Of a stretch of DNA of 64,000 nucleotides, positions 1 to 8,855 are shown piece by piece (position 1 is the first letter of the stretch; every line of letters starts with the position of its first letter). The position numbers were made by a program, and so were the translations under genes. This DNA is from UBA1858 sp965262455. GTDB taxonomy: Bacteria > Pseudomonadota > Gammaproteobacteria > UBA4575. Where the stretch lies: positions 434,001 to 498,000 of the forward strand of contig CBDHFH010000008.1 in the NCBI GenBank assembly GCA_965262455.1, in the 5' to 3' direction. A model generated the notes under the pieces. The model was given only the letters and a program-made list of their open reading frames with translations, was not told where the DNA came from and ran no database searches.

Positions 1-626
1 CCAAAGTTGATCAAGTGGTGTCTCGTGCTTACTCAATGGCGAACTATCCCGATGAGAAAGGTTTGATTATGCTCAATGTTCGTATTGCTTCGCCGCCGCC
101 AGGTGCAGGTACCGAGGTACCACCAGGCATCATGTCTTCATATATTTATAGTTTAAAACCTGGAGATAAAGTGATTATTTCTGGACCTTTTGGTGAATTT
201 TATGCGCGCGATACAAAAAATGAAATGGTCTTTATCGGCGGTGGTGCGGGTATGGCACCTATGCGTTCACATATTTTTGATCAGCTAAAGCGCTTGCATT
301 CGGATCGCAAAATTTCCTTTTGGTATGGAGCTCGCAGTAAGCGCGAAATGTTTTTTGTAGAAGATTTTGATGGCTTGCAAGAGTCGAATGATAATTTTGA
401 CTGGCATGTTGCACTATCGGACCCACAAGAAGGTGATGACTGGAATGGCTATACTGGATTTATCCATGAAGTGTTATACGAGAATTATCTCAAAGACCAT
501 CCCGCGCCAGAAGATTGTGAGTATTATATGTGTGGCCCACCGGTAATGAATGCAGCTGTCATTAATATGCTGAAAGACTTAGGGGTTGAGGAAGAAAATA
601 TCATGCTTGATGATTTTGGCGGATAA
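1..626 (+). CDS. nqrF: Na+-translocating NADH:quinone reductase subunit F, C-terminal part (5' truncated by window edge)
   Basis: This is the NADH-oxidising subunit of the sodium-pumping NADH:quinone oxidoreductase; it passes electrons from NADH through FAD and a [2Fe-2S] centre into the membrane complex. The open frame runs from the first bases of the window, so the N-terminal membrane anchor and ferredoxin domain lie outside. Visible parts are the FAD-binding RAYSMANYP motif, PPGxMSSY, the NADH-site GGGAGMAPMRSH, the YGARSKREMF block and the C-terminal CEYYMCGPP / LDDFGG end typical of NqrF. The GTG at 15 is internal, not a start. nqrM follows 11 bp downstream. The residue pattern matches Vibrio-type NqrF closely, so identity is nearly certain. 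Confidence 0.97.
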   Translation, partial: KVDQVVSRAYSMANYPDEKGLIMLNVRIASPPPGAGTEVPPGIMSSYIYSLKPGDKVIISGPFGEFYARDTKNEMVFIGGGAGMAPMRSHIFDQLKRLHSDRKISFWYGARSKREMFFVEDFDGLQESNDNFDWHVALSDPQEGDDWNGYTGFIHEVLYENYLKDHPAPEDCEYYMCGPPVMNAAVINMLKDLGVEEENIMLDDFGG

Positions 627-637
627 ATAAGTTTTTT

Positions 638-799
638 ATGACTACATTATTACTCACTATTATTATTTTCTTGGTAATGTTCACTGCTATGATGGTTGGC
701 GTATTACTTGGTCGCCGTCCAATTCAGGGTTCATGTGGTGGCATTGGTAGCAAATGTTCCTCATGTACAAAACCATGTAGTAAGAAAAAACAATTATAA
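638..799 (+). CDS. nqrM: Na+-NQR maturation protein NqrM
   Basis: This 53-residue protein has one N-terminal membrane helix (LLLTIIIFLVMFTAMMVGVL) and a cysteine-rich tail, CGGIGSKCSSCTKPC, with four cysteines. That is the layout of NqrM (DUF539), which is needed for assembly of the Na+-NQR complex, probably by supplying iron to the NqrD/NqrE centre. It directly follows nqrF, as is usual. In many genomes apbE lies between nqrF and nqrM; here it is absent, and the only apbE in the window is at 52.5 kb. The ATG at 638 is the only sensible start. Confidence 0.92.
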   Translation: MTTLLLTIIIFLVMFTAMMVGVLLGRRPIQGSCGGIGSKCSSCTKPCSKKKQL

Positions 800-817
800 T
801 AAATACAGGGTGAATTT

Positions 818-1222
818 ATGATTCAATCAATTGCAGTTAAAGATTATATGGTAGCGAGTCTAGTTACATTTACACCCACGATGGATGTCATGGAAGCGAT
901 TGATGTTTTGGTTAAGAATAGAATCTCGGGCGCACCCGTAATTGATGATCATGGTAATTTAGTGGGTCTTTTGTCAGAAAAAGACTGTATGAAAGTAGCT
1001 ATACAAGCAGGCTATTATGAAGAACTTGGAGGACGTGTCGAAGAATATATGACTAAAGAAGTAATCACAGTAGAGTCAGAATCTAGTGTGTTAGATTTGG
1101 CAAAAATGTTTATGGAGAAAAGTCCTAGACGTTATCCAGTTGTAGAAGATAATCGACTGGTTGGTCAAATAAGTCGTCGTGATGTGCTAAGAGCCTTTAT
1201 GGAAATGAATAATAATTATTAA
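818..1222 (+). CDS. Tandem CBS-domain protein
   Basis: The 134-residue soluble protein consists almost only of two CBS motifs, about residues 7-60 (VKDYMVASLVTF...APVIDDHGNLVGLLSEKD) and 75-130 (VEEYMTKEVITV...YPVVEDNRLVGQISRRDV). CBS pairs bind adenosine nucleotides and act as energy or redox sensors; no effector domain is attached. The start at 818 has an AGGGTG ribosome site just upstream. It follows nqrM by 18 bp and may be read with the nqr operon. Its partner is unknown. Confidence 0.85.
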   Translation: MIQSIAVKDYMVASLVTFTPTMDVMEAIDVLVKNRISGAPVIDDHGNLVGLLSEKDCMKVAIQAGYYEELGGRVEEYMTKEVITVESESSVLDLAKMFMEKSPRRYPVVEDNRLVGQISRRDVLRAFMEMNNNY

Positions 1223-1249
1223 TAAGCAGTTTATTAAAGAGCATTTATA

Positions 1250-2866
1250 TTAACTAGCTGCTTTAAAACCAAAGTTCTGAATAATATTTAATTTGGTATC
1301 GTCAGTCACATTGGGTATGTAACTAAAGGCTCTCGTTGCCCCTAACTCGCGCGCATAACTAAGCATAAATCCCATCATCTTTTCAAGTATTGCTTCATTA
1401 GGTAATACTTTTTCAACTTCAATACAATCCAGTACAATAGCATCTTTATCTAGGCTCAGTTCAAGACCATGGTTTTTGTATTTAGCACCCATTTTGCTTA
1501 ACCAACCGTAGCCAACTAATTTATCATTTTCCATCAGTGTGATTAACGTTTCCTCTTTAGAGAATCTATGGGTCGCATCACTCAACAGTGTTTGCATTTC
1601 AAGGCTGCTAGAATAGCCTTGATGAATCAGTAAATCATTGTATTTTTGGATATGCATCATGGTTGAGGGTGTATTATATTCTTCTATATCACTGTTAGAT
1701 AAATCAATATCAAACAAACGAAAGTCTTGATTGGCAGGTGTGGTTTGGTGTTTCGTTTGCAATTTATTTATAACTGTCTGTTTGTCTATGCCTAGTACTG
1801 ATAGCAATGAAAACACACTTGCCTTGGCTTGCTTGATTGCTAGCTGTTTGAATTTAGCTGGCGCACTTGAAAATATAACGGGCCGATACAAAGTATGATG
1901 TCCATTGCAGAATCTTTCTTTGTATTCGTCACCGCCCGGTGTCAGATCAATAAATCGAATCCCTTGTTGTTGCATCAATTCTGCAAGGTAGAGAATAAAA
2001 ATAACACCAGGAGAATGTTTACTCTCACGTGGGTCAAATGCGGTTAAACCAATGTATAGTGTGTCTTTGTCAATACAGCCAAAATGAAATGCAAGTAAAT
2101 TATCATCAAGCCATAAAGCGCTGAAGTGGTTAGTTGTTAAATTTTCGCAGCGTGAAAGATAAAAACCATGTTGCAGAGGATCTTCTTTAAATGCTAAATC
2201 ACCATGTGCTGCACCATGCCTGAAGTTAACTAAATCAGGTATTTGTTGCATGACTGTTTTTGCGCGCTCATGATCAGTAATATGTTCGATACGTAAATCA
2301 CCTTTACGCTTGAGACGATTGATTTTTGATTTAATGCTTTTATTTTTTTTTATTTTATTGATTTTTTCTTCATCATTTAAATCGAGAACAGGAGAATTTT
2401 CCTTTTCAAAATGCAAGTGCACATGACATGGCTGTTGAGATGATATGCGCAACCAGTCAGTATTTGCATAGGGTGGGATATGCGACCAACGCCAAGATGA
2501 ACAAACGACTTGTTGATTGACATGATTAATGGCTTGGCTCAGAAAATCTTGCTCATAAACTGGATCGCATAGCCAACCGCTATATTCAGCTTGCTGGTCT
2601 GCGGCATGTGTTAGTCGACTAGTTTCGAAATTGATGGCTAAAGGGAGTAGGCCTATTAATTGCTGTTCCTCATTATAACCAAGCACCATGATAGGCTCAT
2701 ATTCTGGCGAATATTGCTGATACCATCGATTGACAAATTCAGGTTCTTGAAACACTGAGACGTGATTTGTTTTCGCAGCAACTGACTCCCAATCATCAAT
2801 AAATTCTGATAAATCTCGCGTTTTGTGAGCAGCATCACCACGTAAAATTTTAATCGAGAGGTTCAT
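1250..2866 (-). CDS. CelD/BcsL-like GNAT-family protein with a second C-terminal GNAT domain
   Basis: The protein has 538 residues counted from the ATG at 2866. A TTG eight codons upstream is also open, but neither has a strong ribosome site. The N-terminal two thirds resemble the CelD/BcsL acyltransferase fold (Acetyltransf_6): a WESVAAKTNHVSVFQEPEF start, a basic KKNKSIKSKINRLKRKG stretch, and FHFGCIDKDTLYIGLTAFDP followed by IRFIDLTPGGDEYKERF. The last ~140 residues look like a separate GNAT core (DKLVGYGWL, then a long acceptor region to FGFKAAS). No signal peptide is seen. It lies 118 bp beyond mfnB on the same strand and converges on the CBS gene. An aminoacyl- or acyl-transfer role is likely; the substrate is unknown. 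A link to the pterin or furan cofactor is only positional. Confidence 0.7.
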   Translation of the reverse strand: MNLSIKILRGDAAHKTRDLSEFIDDWESVAAKTNHVSVFQEPEFVNRWYQQYSPEYEPIMVLGYNEEQQLIGLLPLAINFETSRLTHAADQQAEYSGWLCDPVYEQDFLSQAINHVNQQVVCSSWRWSHIPPYANTDWLRISSQQPCHVHLHFEKENSPVLDLNDEEKINKIKKNKSIKSKINRLKRKGDLRIEHITDHERAKTVMQQIPDLVNFRHGAAHGDLAFKEDPLQHGFYLSRCENLTTNHFSALWLDDNLLAFHFGCIDKDTLYIGLTAFDPRESKHSPGVIFILYLAELMQQQGIRFIDLTPGGDEYKERFCNGHHTLYRPVIFSSAPAKFKQLAIKQAKASVFSLLSVLGIDKQTVINKLQTKHQTTPANQDFRLFDIDLSNSDIEEYNTPSTMMHIQKYNDLLIHQGYSSSLEMQTLLSDATHRFSKEETLITLMENDKLVGYGWLSKMGAKYKNHGLELSLDKDAIVLDCIEVEKVLPNEAILEKMMGFMLSYARELGATRAFSYIPNVTDDTKLNIIQNFGFKAAS

Positions 2867-2984
2867 ATTACTTGGGTAGGGATGGTTCAATACTTAAGTA
2901 GCGGACTATATCACCACCCACTGACAAATAACTTGATGGCATCGCCAGTTCCGTCTTCAGAATTTTCTATATCAATGGCGAAAA

Positions 2985-3689
2985 TTATCCCAGTTGAGCT
3001 GTAGATAACTGGTTTGGAATCAGGTTGCGAATCTGACGCGTAGCATCTTCACTTATTGATGCGGTGCGTTGTAAGCCTTGGCATAGGGCTGTGCGAAAAC
3101 CAAGATAGTCGGGCGTTAGAGGCAATAATATTTTTACATCTTGTTGACGTAAGGAACCAGCAAGACCTGTTAACAAATTATGATGATGTGCAAGCTGTAT
3201 AAACTGAGATAATTCTTTGGTCGTTCTATGCAGTAATAAACTGCCCGCCTGTTTCCCAGCAGTATCCATCATGACACCTGCTAAGCGTGCCTTTTTGCAA
3301 CGTTTAAGCGTCGTTTCTATATCAAATTCTGTATCAGCAAATAATACCGCAATGATGCGTATACCGCGTCGCGCATGATATTCAAAACTGGGTAAGCAAT
3401 TATCGATATGGGCTTGAGTAAACATGCCGACCTTCACGTAGTCCACACCGGTATCGGCTACTTGACCAATTTTATCTAAAATAAGTGACACATCCGCATC
3501 AAGATCGCCCACTGTCGCGCTAACAATTGACTTCTCCCATACATGATCAACAATTCTATGAATAGCCTCTATACTTAGTCCACCAAGTGCACCTTGCTGT
3601 GGATCTTTAAGGTCAATGATATCTGCATCATTTTTACTGACAGTGATGGCGTCTTGTAAATTATCAACGCTAGCTAAAAATCCAGTCAT
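2985..3689 (-). CDS. mfnB: (5-formylfuran-3-yl)methyl phosphate synthase (MfnB family, DUF556)
   Basis: MfnB is a class-I-aldolase-like TIM barrel that condenses two glyceraldehyde-3-phosphates to make the furan ring of methanofuran/methylofuran. The family signature is clear: ADIIDLKDPQQGALGG (Lys28) near the N-terminus, VSATVGD at 56-62, and DYVKVGMF with Lys86. The two lysines match those used for catalysis in the archaeal enzyme. Length (234 residues) is normal. Its ATG overlaps the stop of the upstream DUF447 gene as ATGA, which implies translational coupling. In proteobacteria this gene occurs with H4MPT-linked formaldehyde oxidation. Confidence 0.9.
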   Translation of the reverse strand: MTGFLASVDNLQDAITVSKNDADIIDLKDPQQGALGGLSIEAIHRIVDHVWEKSIVSATVGDLDADVSLILDKIGQVADTGVDYVKVGMFTQAHIDNCLPSFEYHARRGIRIIAVLFADTEFDIETTLKRCKKARLAGVMMDTAGKQAGSLLLHRTTKELSQFIQLAHHHNLLTGLAGSLRQQDVKILLPLTPDYLGFRTALCQGLQRTASISEDATRQIRNLIPNQLSTAQLG

Positions 3690-4264
3690 TGTAGAGTCTC
3701 TTTTGGTTGATTTCTGTATTCAGTTACTTTTTGCATTAACCAGTTCCATGCCTCACGCTCTCTGTCGCCGGCCGTTTTATCTAAACCTATACGTAAATAC
3801 TCAATTTCACTGTCAATTTTATCATCCGAAAGCATTTTCAGGCGACTCACTAATATGGCCAGTTCAATCACAGCAAATTGTGCACGGTTGTATCCATGAA
3901 AAGGGCGATGCATTTGTTCATGCACCACGTCACAATAAAATCGTGGCCGAAGTTCATCCTCTTCATGTGTGTGAACTTTTACCTCAGTATGTGACAAGCA
4001 ATCATGTAAACGAATGCCAGCAATGACATCACATGGAGAGGTAGACCAATCCCTCCGACCAGTAAGGCAGCCCGCATAGATACGTACATCATCAGTGTAA
4101 TTAATGGTGGCGGTTCTTTCGCGTAATAAATTATTTAACGTAGCAGAGGGTTTGAAAGGAGCCAGCATCAACCCACGATCAGTTTCATGAACGCCCATTG
4201 GAGCGATATGCGCCTGACCATTGTCGTGTAATGTAGTAATGATCGTTTCTCTGATAAATGGCAT
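3686..4264 (-). CDS. DUF447 family protein of the H4MPT/methylofuran cofactor cluster
   Basis: This 192-residue soluble protein starts with FIRETIITTLHDNGQAHIAPMGV, the flavin-reductase-like split-barrel start typical of DUF447, and carries NYTDDVRIYAGCLTGRRDW in the middle. DUF447 genes are regular members of H4MPT biosynthesis clusters in methylotrophic bacteria and of archaeal genomes; the precise reaction is not established. It sits between a DHPS-like gene (13 bp upstream) and mfnB (4-bp overlap), so it is clearly part of the same transcription unit. Confidence 0.85.
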   Translation of the reverse strand: MPFIRETIITTLHDNGQAHIAPMGVHETDRGLMLAPFKPSATLNNLLRERTATINYTDDVRIYAGCLTGRRDWSTSPCDVIAGIRLHDCLSHTEVKVHTHEEDELRPRFYCDVVHEQMHRPFHGYNRAQFAVIELAILVSRLKMLSDDKIDSEIEYLRIGLDKTAGDREREAWNWLMQKVTEYRNQPKETLQ

Positions 4265-4277
4265 AGTGATTTAATTG

Positions 4278-5726
4278 TTAACAACGGCGCGCATCGTTCT
4301 TTTTATTATTGCTTTTTTGTTTACGTTTATTTTTTCGCTCAAGACGTGACTGCATGGTGCTGCCTTCTTGCTTAAATTCTGTTAAGTCTTGTTCGGGTCT
4401 TTCAACGGCTACACCCCAACCAAGTTCCTCATCTTGTTCGTAACGTTTTCCGAGTTGCCATGCTATTTGTGCTCGAGCAAGCTCTACCCCTAAATAGAAG
4501 GCATGTGCACCATCTTCAGAGACATCTAGATCTGGATAGAGGTCAAAAGGATCTTGGGCTTGCCAAATTCCATCGCGATTGTATATGAATATACCTTCAT
4601 CACATACTTGAATTCTAAAGTTTGGATCGCGCACTGCACTGGAAAATTCTTTAATCTCGCTGATGTTATAAGGGAACGGTTTGCGCTCATGTAATGCCAT
4701 AAGACCATTATCGTAACCCTTGGGAGGAATATGATCTTGTTTTGACGCATACATGATTCGTCGAGCAAGATCCGCTTCTTTTACCGCTTTGCGGCAATGC
4801 TCACTGACTTCGGTGGCTAATACATGATCAATATTCAATTCAGAGATTATGCCCATTAATAGAGCGTTGGTGCCGGCAGTGTCCGCATGGGTCAATTCAG
4901 TTAAATTGCCAATGCCCATCATGATTTCAATATCATGATAGCGTTTGCGCAAATTACGATAGCGAACGATTGATTCAGTAAAATTGAAATTAATTGGATC
5001 GAGTATCGGGTCAGCGATGAAGCGAATACCTTCTTTAGTTAACACATCAATAGTTTTATACAGACTGCGCAAACTTGTGGGAGGGTCACCGATAATAATA
5101 GGTGTTGAATCGACTTTTTCTAATACTGATAAGGATTTATATTGCAAACTTAATAAAAAATCTGCACCTGCTTTGCCACCCGTAATCAGGTCTTCTGTTA
5201 ATAATGAGTCCACACTAACCTTAAAGCCTGCGGCTTTAAGGGTTTGCACTGACTCGCTTAAATGACCAAAAGGTGTGTTAGGTAAACAACCAAGATCGAT
5301 CACATTGGCGCCGTCTTTTTTATATTGCTCAGCACGCTTTAAAATTTGTTCGACTGACATATTGGGTGCATCAACAATCTCAGCAAAAATATCAGTCGTA
5401 TAGTCAGAAAGATCGGTCCTTTTAACTTCATGGCCAAAGAATTGGGGAAGATCTTTCAGTTCTTCCGGTCCTCTTTCCACTGGGGTGCCTAGCTGGCGTG
5501 CTAATTCATCGATATCGCCACGACAGCGACCAGGTAAAATGACTTTATCGTAGTCGTTGGCTTGGTTGAGTCTTCTGGCGATTAAATCGGTGGTCATTAA
5601 CGCGGCAACACTGACACCAATTTGGTAAATATCGTAGTCAAAGTCGGTTGGCTGCATGCCCTCAAGTACTTTATGCAAACTTTTTTCTGCGAGCTTGCCG
5701 GTGAGAAAAAGTAGTCGTTCACTCAT
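4278..5726 (-). CDS. DUF6513 / dihydropteroate synthase-like protein, probable H4MPT biosynthesis
   Basis: The 482-residue protein has an N-terminal DUF6513 region (MSERLLFLTGKLAEKSL, then VILPGRCRGDIDEL) followed from about residue 130 by a pterin-binding TIM barrel: DGANVIDLGCLPNTPF, FKVSVDSLLTED, ADFLLSLQYKSL, IRFIADPILDPINFNF and EIMMGIGNLTELTHAD. This architecture belongs to the DHPS-like enzymes of bacterial H4MPT clusters, thought to join the pterin to the arylamine. The C-terminus is very basic (RLERKNKRKQKSNNKK), perhaps RNA- or partner-binding. It is the first gene of the cofactor operon. The reaction is inferred from family membership. Confidence 0.85.
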   Translation of the reverse strand: MSERLLFLTGKLAEKSLHKVLEGMQPTDFDYDIYQIGVSVAALMTTDLIARRLNQANDYDKVILPGRCRGDIDELARQLGTPVERGPEELKDLPQFFGHEVKRTDLSDYTTDIFAEIVDAPNMSVEQILKRAEQYKKDGANVIDLGCLPNTPFGHLSESVQTLKAAGFKVSVDSLLTEDLITGGKAGADFLLSLQYKSLSVLEKVDSTPIIIGDPPTSLRSLYKTIDVLTKEGIRFIADPILDPINFNFTESIVRYRNLRKRYHDIEIMMGIGNLTELTHADTAGTNALLMGIISELNIDHVLATEVSEHCRKAVKEADLARRIMYASKQDHIPPKGYDNGLMALHERKPFPYNISEIKEFSSAVRDPNFRIQVCDEGIFIYNRDGIWQAQDPFDLYPDLDVSEDGAHAFYLGVELARAQIAWQLGKRYEQDEELGWGVAVERPEQDLTEFKQEGSTMQSRLERKNKRKQKSNNKKNDARRC

Positions 5727-5841
5727 GAGAATTTAAATAATGAAAACATTGACTTGTTATTATTAATTAGAAATTACTTTAATAAAAATTTTATTCATAA
5801 TCTCGTGTGAGATAAGCGATGATATTGGTACACTTGGCTGA

Positions 5842-7590
5842 ATGAATTCACAAGTAAAACGTCGCGTATTTCAGGTGCAAGAGGCACTGGCGCAAACCGA
5901 AATCCCGGATATTTTGCAAAGAGTATACGCCAATCGTGGTGTGACTGATCCTGCAGATTTAGAGTTATCTATACAAAATATTCTTCCTCCGGACACACTT
6001 AACGGCACGGTAGAGGCGGCACAACTTTTGTTTGCAGCCATACAAACTAATAAATCTATTGTCATCGTTGGTGATTATGATGCGGATGGGGCAACCAGTA
6101 CTGCGTTAGCAATCAGAGGTCTAGTCGCATTGGGTGCACAAAATGTGAATTATCTTGTGCCTAATCGATTTGAATTTGGTTATGGCTTAACACCGGAAAT
6201 AGTCGATTTAGCCAATCAATACAATCCAGATTTAATCGTCACTGTTGATAATGGGATTTCAAGTATAGAGGGGGTGCAGCATGCCCGCGATAAGCACATA
6301 GATGTATTAGTGACGGATCATCATCTGCCTGGCGAAATGCTGCCCAATGCCAATGTTATTGTTAATCCAAATCAACCTGGCGATGAGTTTGGCAGTAAAT
6401 CATTGGCGGGCGTTGGTGTTATGTTCTATGTGTTGGTGGCATTAAGAACTTACATGCGTTCACAAAGTTGGTTTGAGGACTCTAATCAGTCTGAGCCAAA
6501 TTTTGCAAATATGCTGGATCTTGTTGCTTTGGGTACTGTGGCCGATGTGGTGCCTTTAGATAGAAATAATCGTATTTTAGTTGAGCAGGGCTTGCGAAGG
6601 ATAAGAGCCGGTCAATGCAGCCCGGGGATATTGGCATTACTCAAAGTCGCTGAGTGTGACTATTCACGCACCATAGCCAGTGATTTGGCTTTTTATATAG
6701 GACCTCGAATTAATGCAGCCGGAAGACTGGAAGATATGTCGATTGGTATCGAATGTTTACTGTCGACGGATCCATTAGCTGCTGAGCATATAGCCACACG
6801 TTTGCATAAATTAAATGGTGAACGCAGAGAAATCGAATGCCAAATGAAAGATGAGGCCGTTAGACATTTAGAAAAGATTAATCAGTCTCTTGATCCAAGT
6901 CAGCAAAAGAATAAGCTTGGCATTTGTGTGTATGAGTCTCACTGGCACCAAGGCGTAATTGGGATTGTTGCAGCCAGAGTTAAAGAAAAATTCTATCGTC
7001 CAACAATTGCCTTCGCAGATGCTGGCGACAATGAGTTAAAAGGTTCGGCAAGATCAATCCCGGGTGTGCACATCCGTGATGTACTTGATACTGTCGCGGC
7101 CAAGCATCCGCACATCATTACAAAGTTTGGTGGTCATGCCATGGCTGCAGGATTAAGTTTGAGAAAAAATAATTACCAAGACTTTATCCAGGCATATAAC
7201 CAAGTGCTCTCTGAGTGGATGAGTGAAGATGATCTAAACCAGGAAATCTTCTCCGACGGGGAACTCGAGAATCATCAATTCAGTTTGAATGTGGCAAAAT
7301 ATTTGAGAAATTCCGGGCCTTGGGGGCAGGGATTTCCTGTACCTGTCTTTGATGGTGAATTCACTGTGCTTGACTATCGAGTTGTTGGTGAGCATCACTT
7401 GAAACTAACATTGCAGCCTTCTAATGGTGATGTTTCTCTCGCGGCTATCGCGTTTAATTATGCAAATTTTGATTGGAGTAACCGCGCGCGGGTGGTACGC
7501 GCTGCTTACCAATTAGATGTAAATTACTTTCGCGGAATTGAGTCACCTCAATTGTTAATAAAACATCTTGAAGTGTGTGCAATGCACTGA
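5842..7590 (+). CDS. recJ: Single-stranded-DNA-specific exonuclease RecJ
   Basis: RecJ degrades single-stranded DNA 5' to 3' in recombination and mismatch repair. The 582-residue length is normal. The DHH phosphoesterase motifs are present: DYDADG at 78-83, DNGIS near 136 and DHH at 159-161. The DHHA1 glycine motif GGHAMAAG lies near residue 435, and a C-terminal OB-like region follows. It is divergent from the cofactor operon across a 115-bp AT-rich spacer and lies upstream of prfB and lysS, an order also seen in other gammaproteobacteria. Confidence 0.96.
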   Translation: MNSQVKRRVFQVQEALAQTEIPDILQRVYANRGVTDPADLELSIQNILPPDTLNGTVEAAQLLFAAIQTNKSIVIVGDYDADGATSTALAIRGLVALGAQNVNYLVPNRFEFGYGLTPEIVDLANQYNPDLIVTVDNGISSIEGVQHARDKHIDVLVTDHHLPGEMLPNANVIVNPNQPGDEFGSKSLAGVGVMFYVLVALRTYMRSQSWFEDSNQSEPNFANMLDLVALGTVADVVPLDRNNRILVEQGLRRIRAGQCSPGILALLKVAECDYSRTIASDLAFYIGPRINAAGRLEDMSIGIECLLSTDPLAAEHIATRLHKLNGERREIECQMKDEAVRHLEKINQSLDPSQQKNKLGICVYESHWHQGVIGIVAARVKEKFYRPTIAFADAGDNELKGSARSIPGVHIRDVLDTVAAKHPHIITKFGGHAMAAGLSLRKNNYQDFIQAYNQVLSEWMSEDDLNQEIFSDGELENHQFSLNVAKYLRNSGPWGQGFPVPVFDGEFTVLDYRVVGEHHLKLTLQPSNGDVSLAAIAFNYANFDWSNRARVVRAAYQLDVNYFRGIESPQLLIKHLEVCAMH

Positions 7591-7735
7591 TTTTTTTACA
7601 TTCACTGCAGGCTTGGATTCCAGTAGAATGCTCACTCTCGAGCGCATGGAAGTAATGTTCTTCTCGGTTTATAAACAATTATTTGACTATAAAGTACCCT
7701 CTCGTTTGTTTAAATTGTAAGTAATGGATTAGATA

Positions 7736-8831
7736 ATGGAATTAGCACCTTATTACAACCAATTGAAAGAGCTTGGTGAGCGAGTCAATGCACTTAGGGG
7801 GTATCTTTGACTTCGACACAAAAGTGGAACAGTTAGAGGAAGTCTCGCGTGAATTGGAAGATCCTGATGTATGGAATGATCCCAATCGCGCACAAGAGTT
7901 AGGTAAACTGCGCGCACAATACGAGGCTGTTGTCGATATTATTCGCACGACTGAGCAAGGTGTGAATGAGGCTGTTGAGTTACTTGAACTGGCAGAAATG
8001 GAGGATGATGAATCCACTGTCAATTCCGTTGTTGAAGATTTAGATGCACTTGAAAAACAAGTTGCGCAGCTTGAATTTCGCCGCATGTTCTCTGGTGAAA
8101 TGGATACCAACAATGCTTTTTTAGATATTCAGTCTGGCTCAGGAGGAACAGAAGCTCAAGATTGGGCAGAAATGATATTACGTATGTATCTGCGCTGGGG
8201 TGAAGACAAAGGGTTTAAAACAGAACTCATCGAAGCTTCGCCAGGTGAGGTGGCAGGTATAAAAAGTGCCACCATTAAATTTGATGGTGAATATGCCTAT
8301 GGCTGGCTAAGAACTGAAACCGGCGTGCACCGACTAGTTAGAAAGTCTCCTTTTGACTCTGGCAATAGAAGACATACTTCATTTGCTGCAGTGTTCGTTT
8401 CCCCCGAAGTCGATGATGATATCGACATCGAAATTAATCCGGCTGATTTGAGAATTGATGTGTATCGTGCAAGTGGTGCAGGTGGGCAGCATGTTAATAA
8501 AACTGAATCTGCAGTACGTATTACGCATATACCCACCGGAGTGGTGACTCAATGTCAAAACGATCGCTCACAACATAAAAATAAAGATGTGGCGATGAAA
8601 CAGCTTAAAGCCAAACTTTACGAGCTAGAGATACAAAAAAGAAATTCAGAACAACAGGCGCTAGAGGATTCTAAGTCTGATATAGGTTGGGGAAGTCAGA
8701 TTCGTTCTTATGTATTAGATCAATCGCGTATAAAAGATTTACGTACTTCAGTAGAAACAAGTAATACCCAAGCAGTACTGGATGGTTCATTGGATCAATT
8801 TATTGAAGCCAGTCTTAAAATGGGTTTATAA
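7736..8831 (+). CDS. prfB: Peptide chain release factor 2, expressed by programmed +1 frameshift
   Basis: RF2 ends translation at UGA and UAA codons. The gene starts at ATG 7736 and reads 24 codons to an in-frame TGA at 7808-7810. A +1 shift at CTT (7805-7807) joins this to the long frame beginning with Asp (GAC, 7809). The product is 364 residues, as expected for RF2. The main part carries the RF2 stop-recognition SPF motif (VRKSPFDSGNRRH) and the catalytic GGQ loop (SGAGGQHVNKTES). A start inside the long frame, such as 7773, would drop the conserved N-terminus. It lies just upstream of lysS, with only 24 bp between. Confidence 0.97.
7796..7811 (+). promoter_or_regulatory. prfB programmed +1 frameshift site
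   Basis: An internal Shine-Dalgarno-like AGGGGG (7796-7801), then TAT, the slippery CTT and the in-frame TGA followed by C reproduce the classical autoregulatory RF2 frameshift signal. When RF2 is scarce, ribosomes pause at the TGA and slip by one base. The match to the E. coli site is essentially exact. Confidence 0.97.
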
Positions 8832-8855
8832 ATTTAATTGACGAATATTGAAATA

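Noticed and set aside
3616..4026. 136-codon plus-strand frame opposite mfnB and DUF447
   Set aside because: Both genes on the other strand have clear family signatures; this frame is antisense to them and has no protein-like pattern.
7773..8831. prfB as a frameshifted pseudogene or as a gene starting at 7773
   Set aside because: The break is the known programmed frameshift signal, and all functional motifs are intact.
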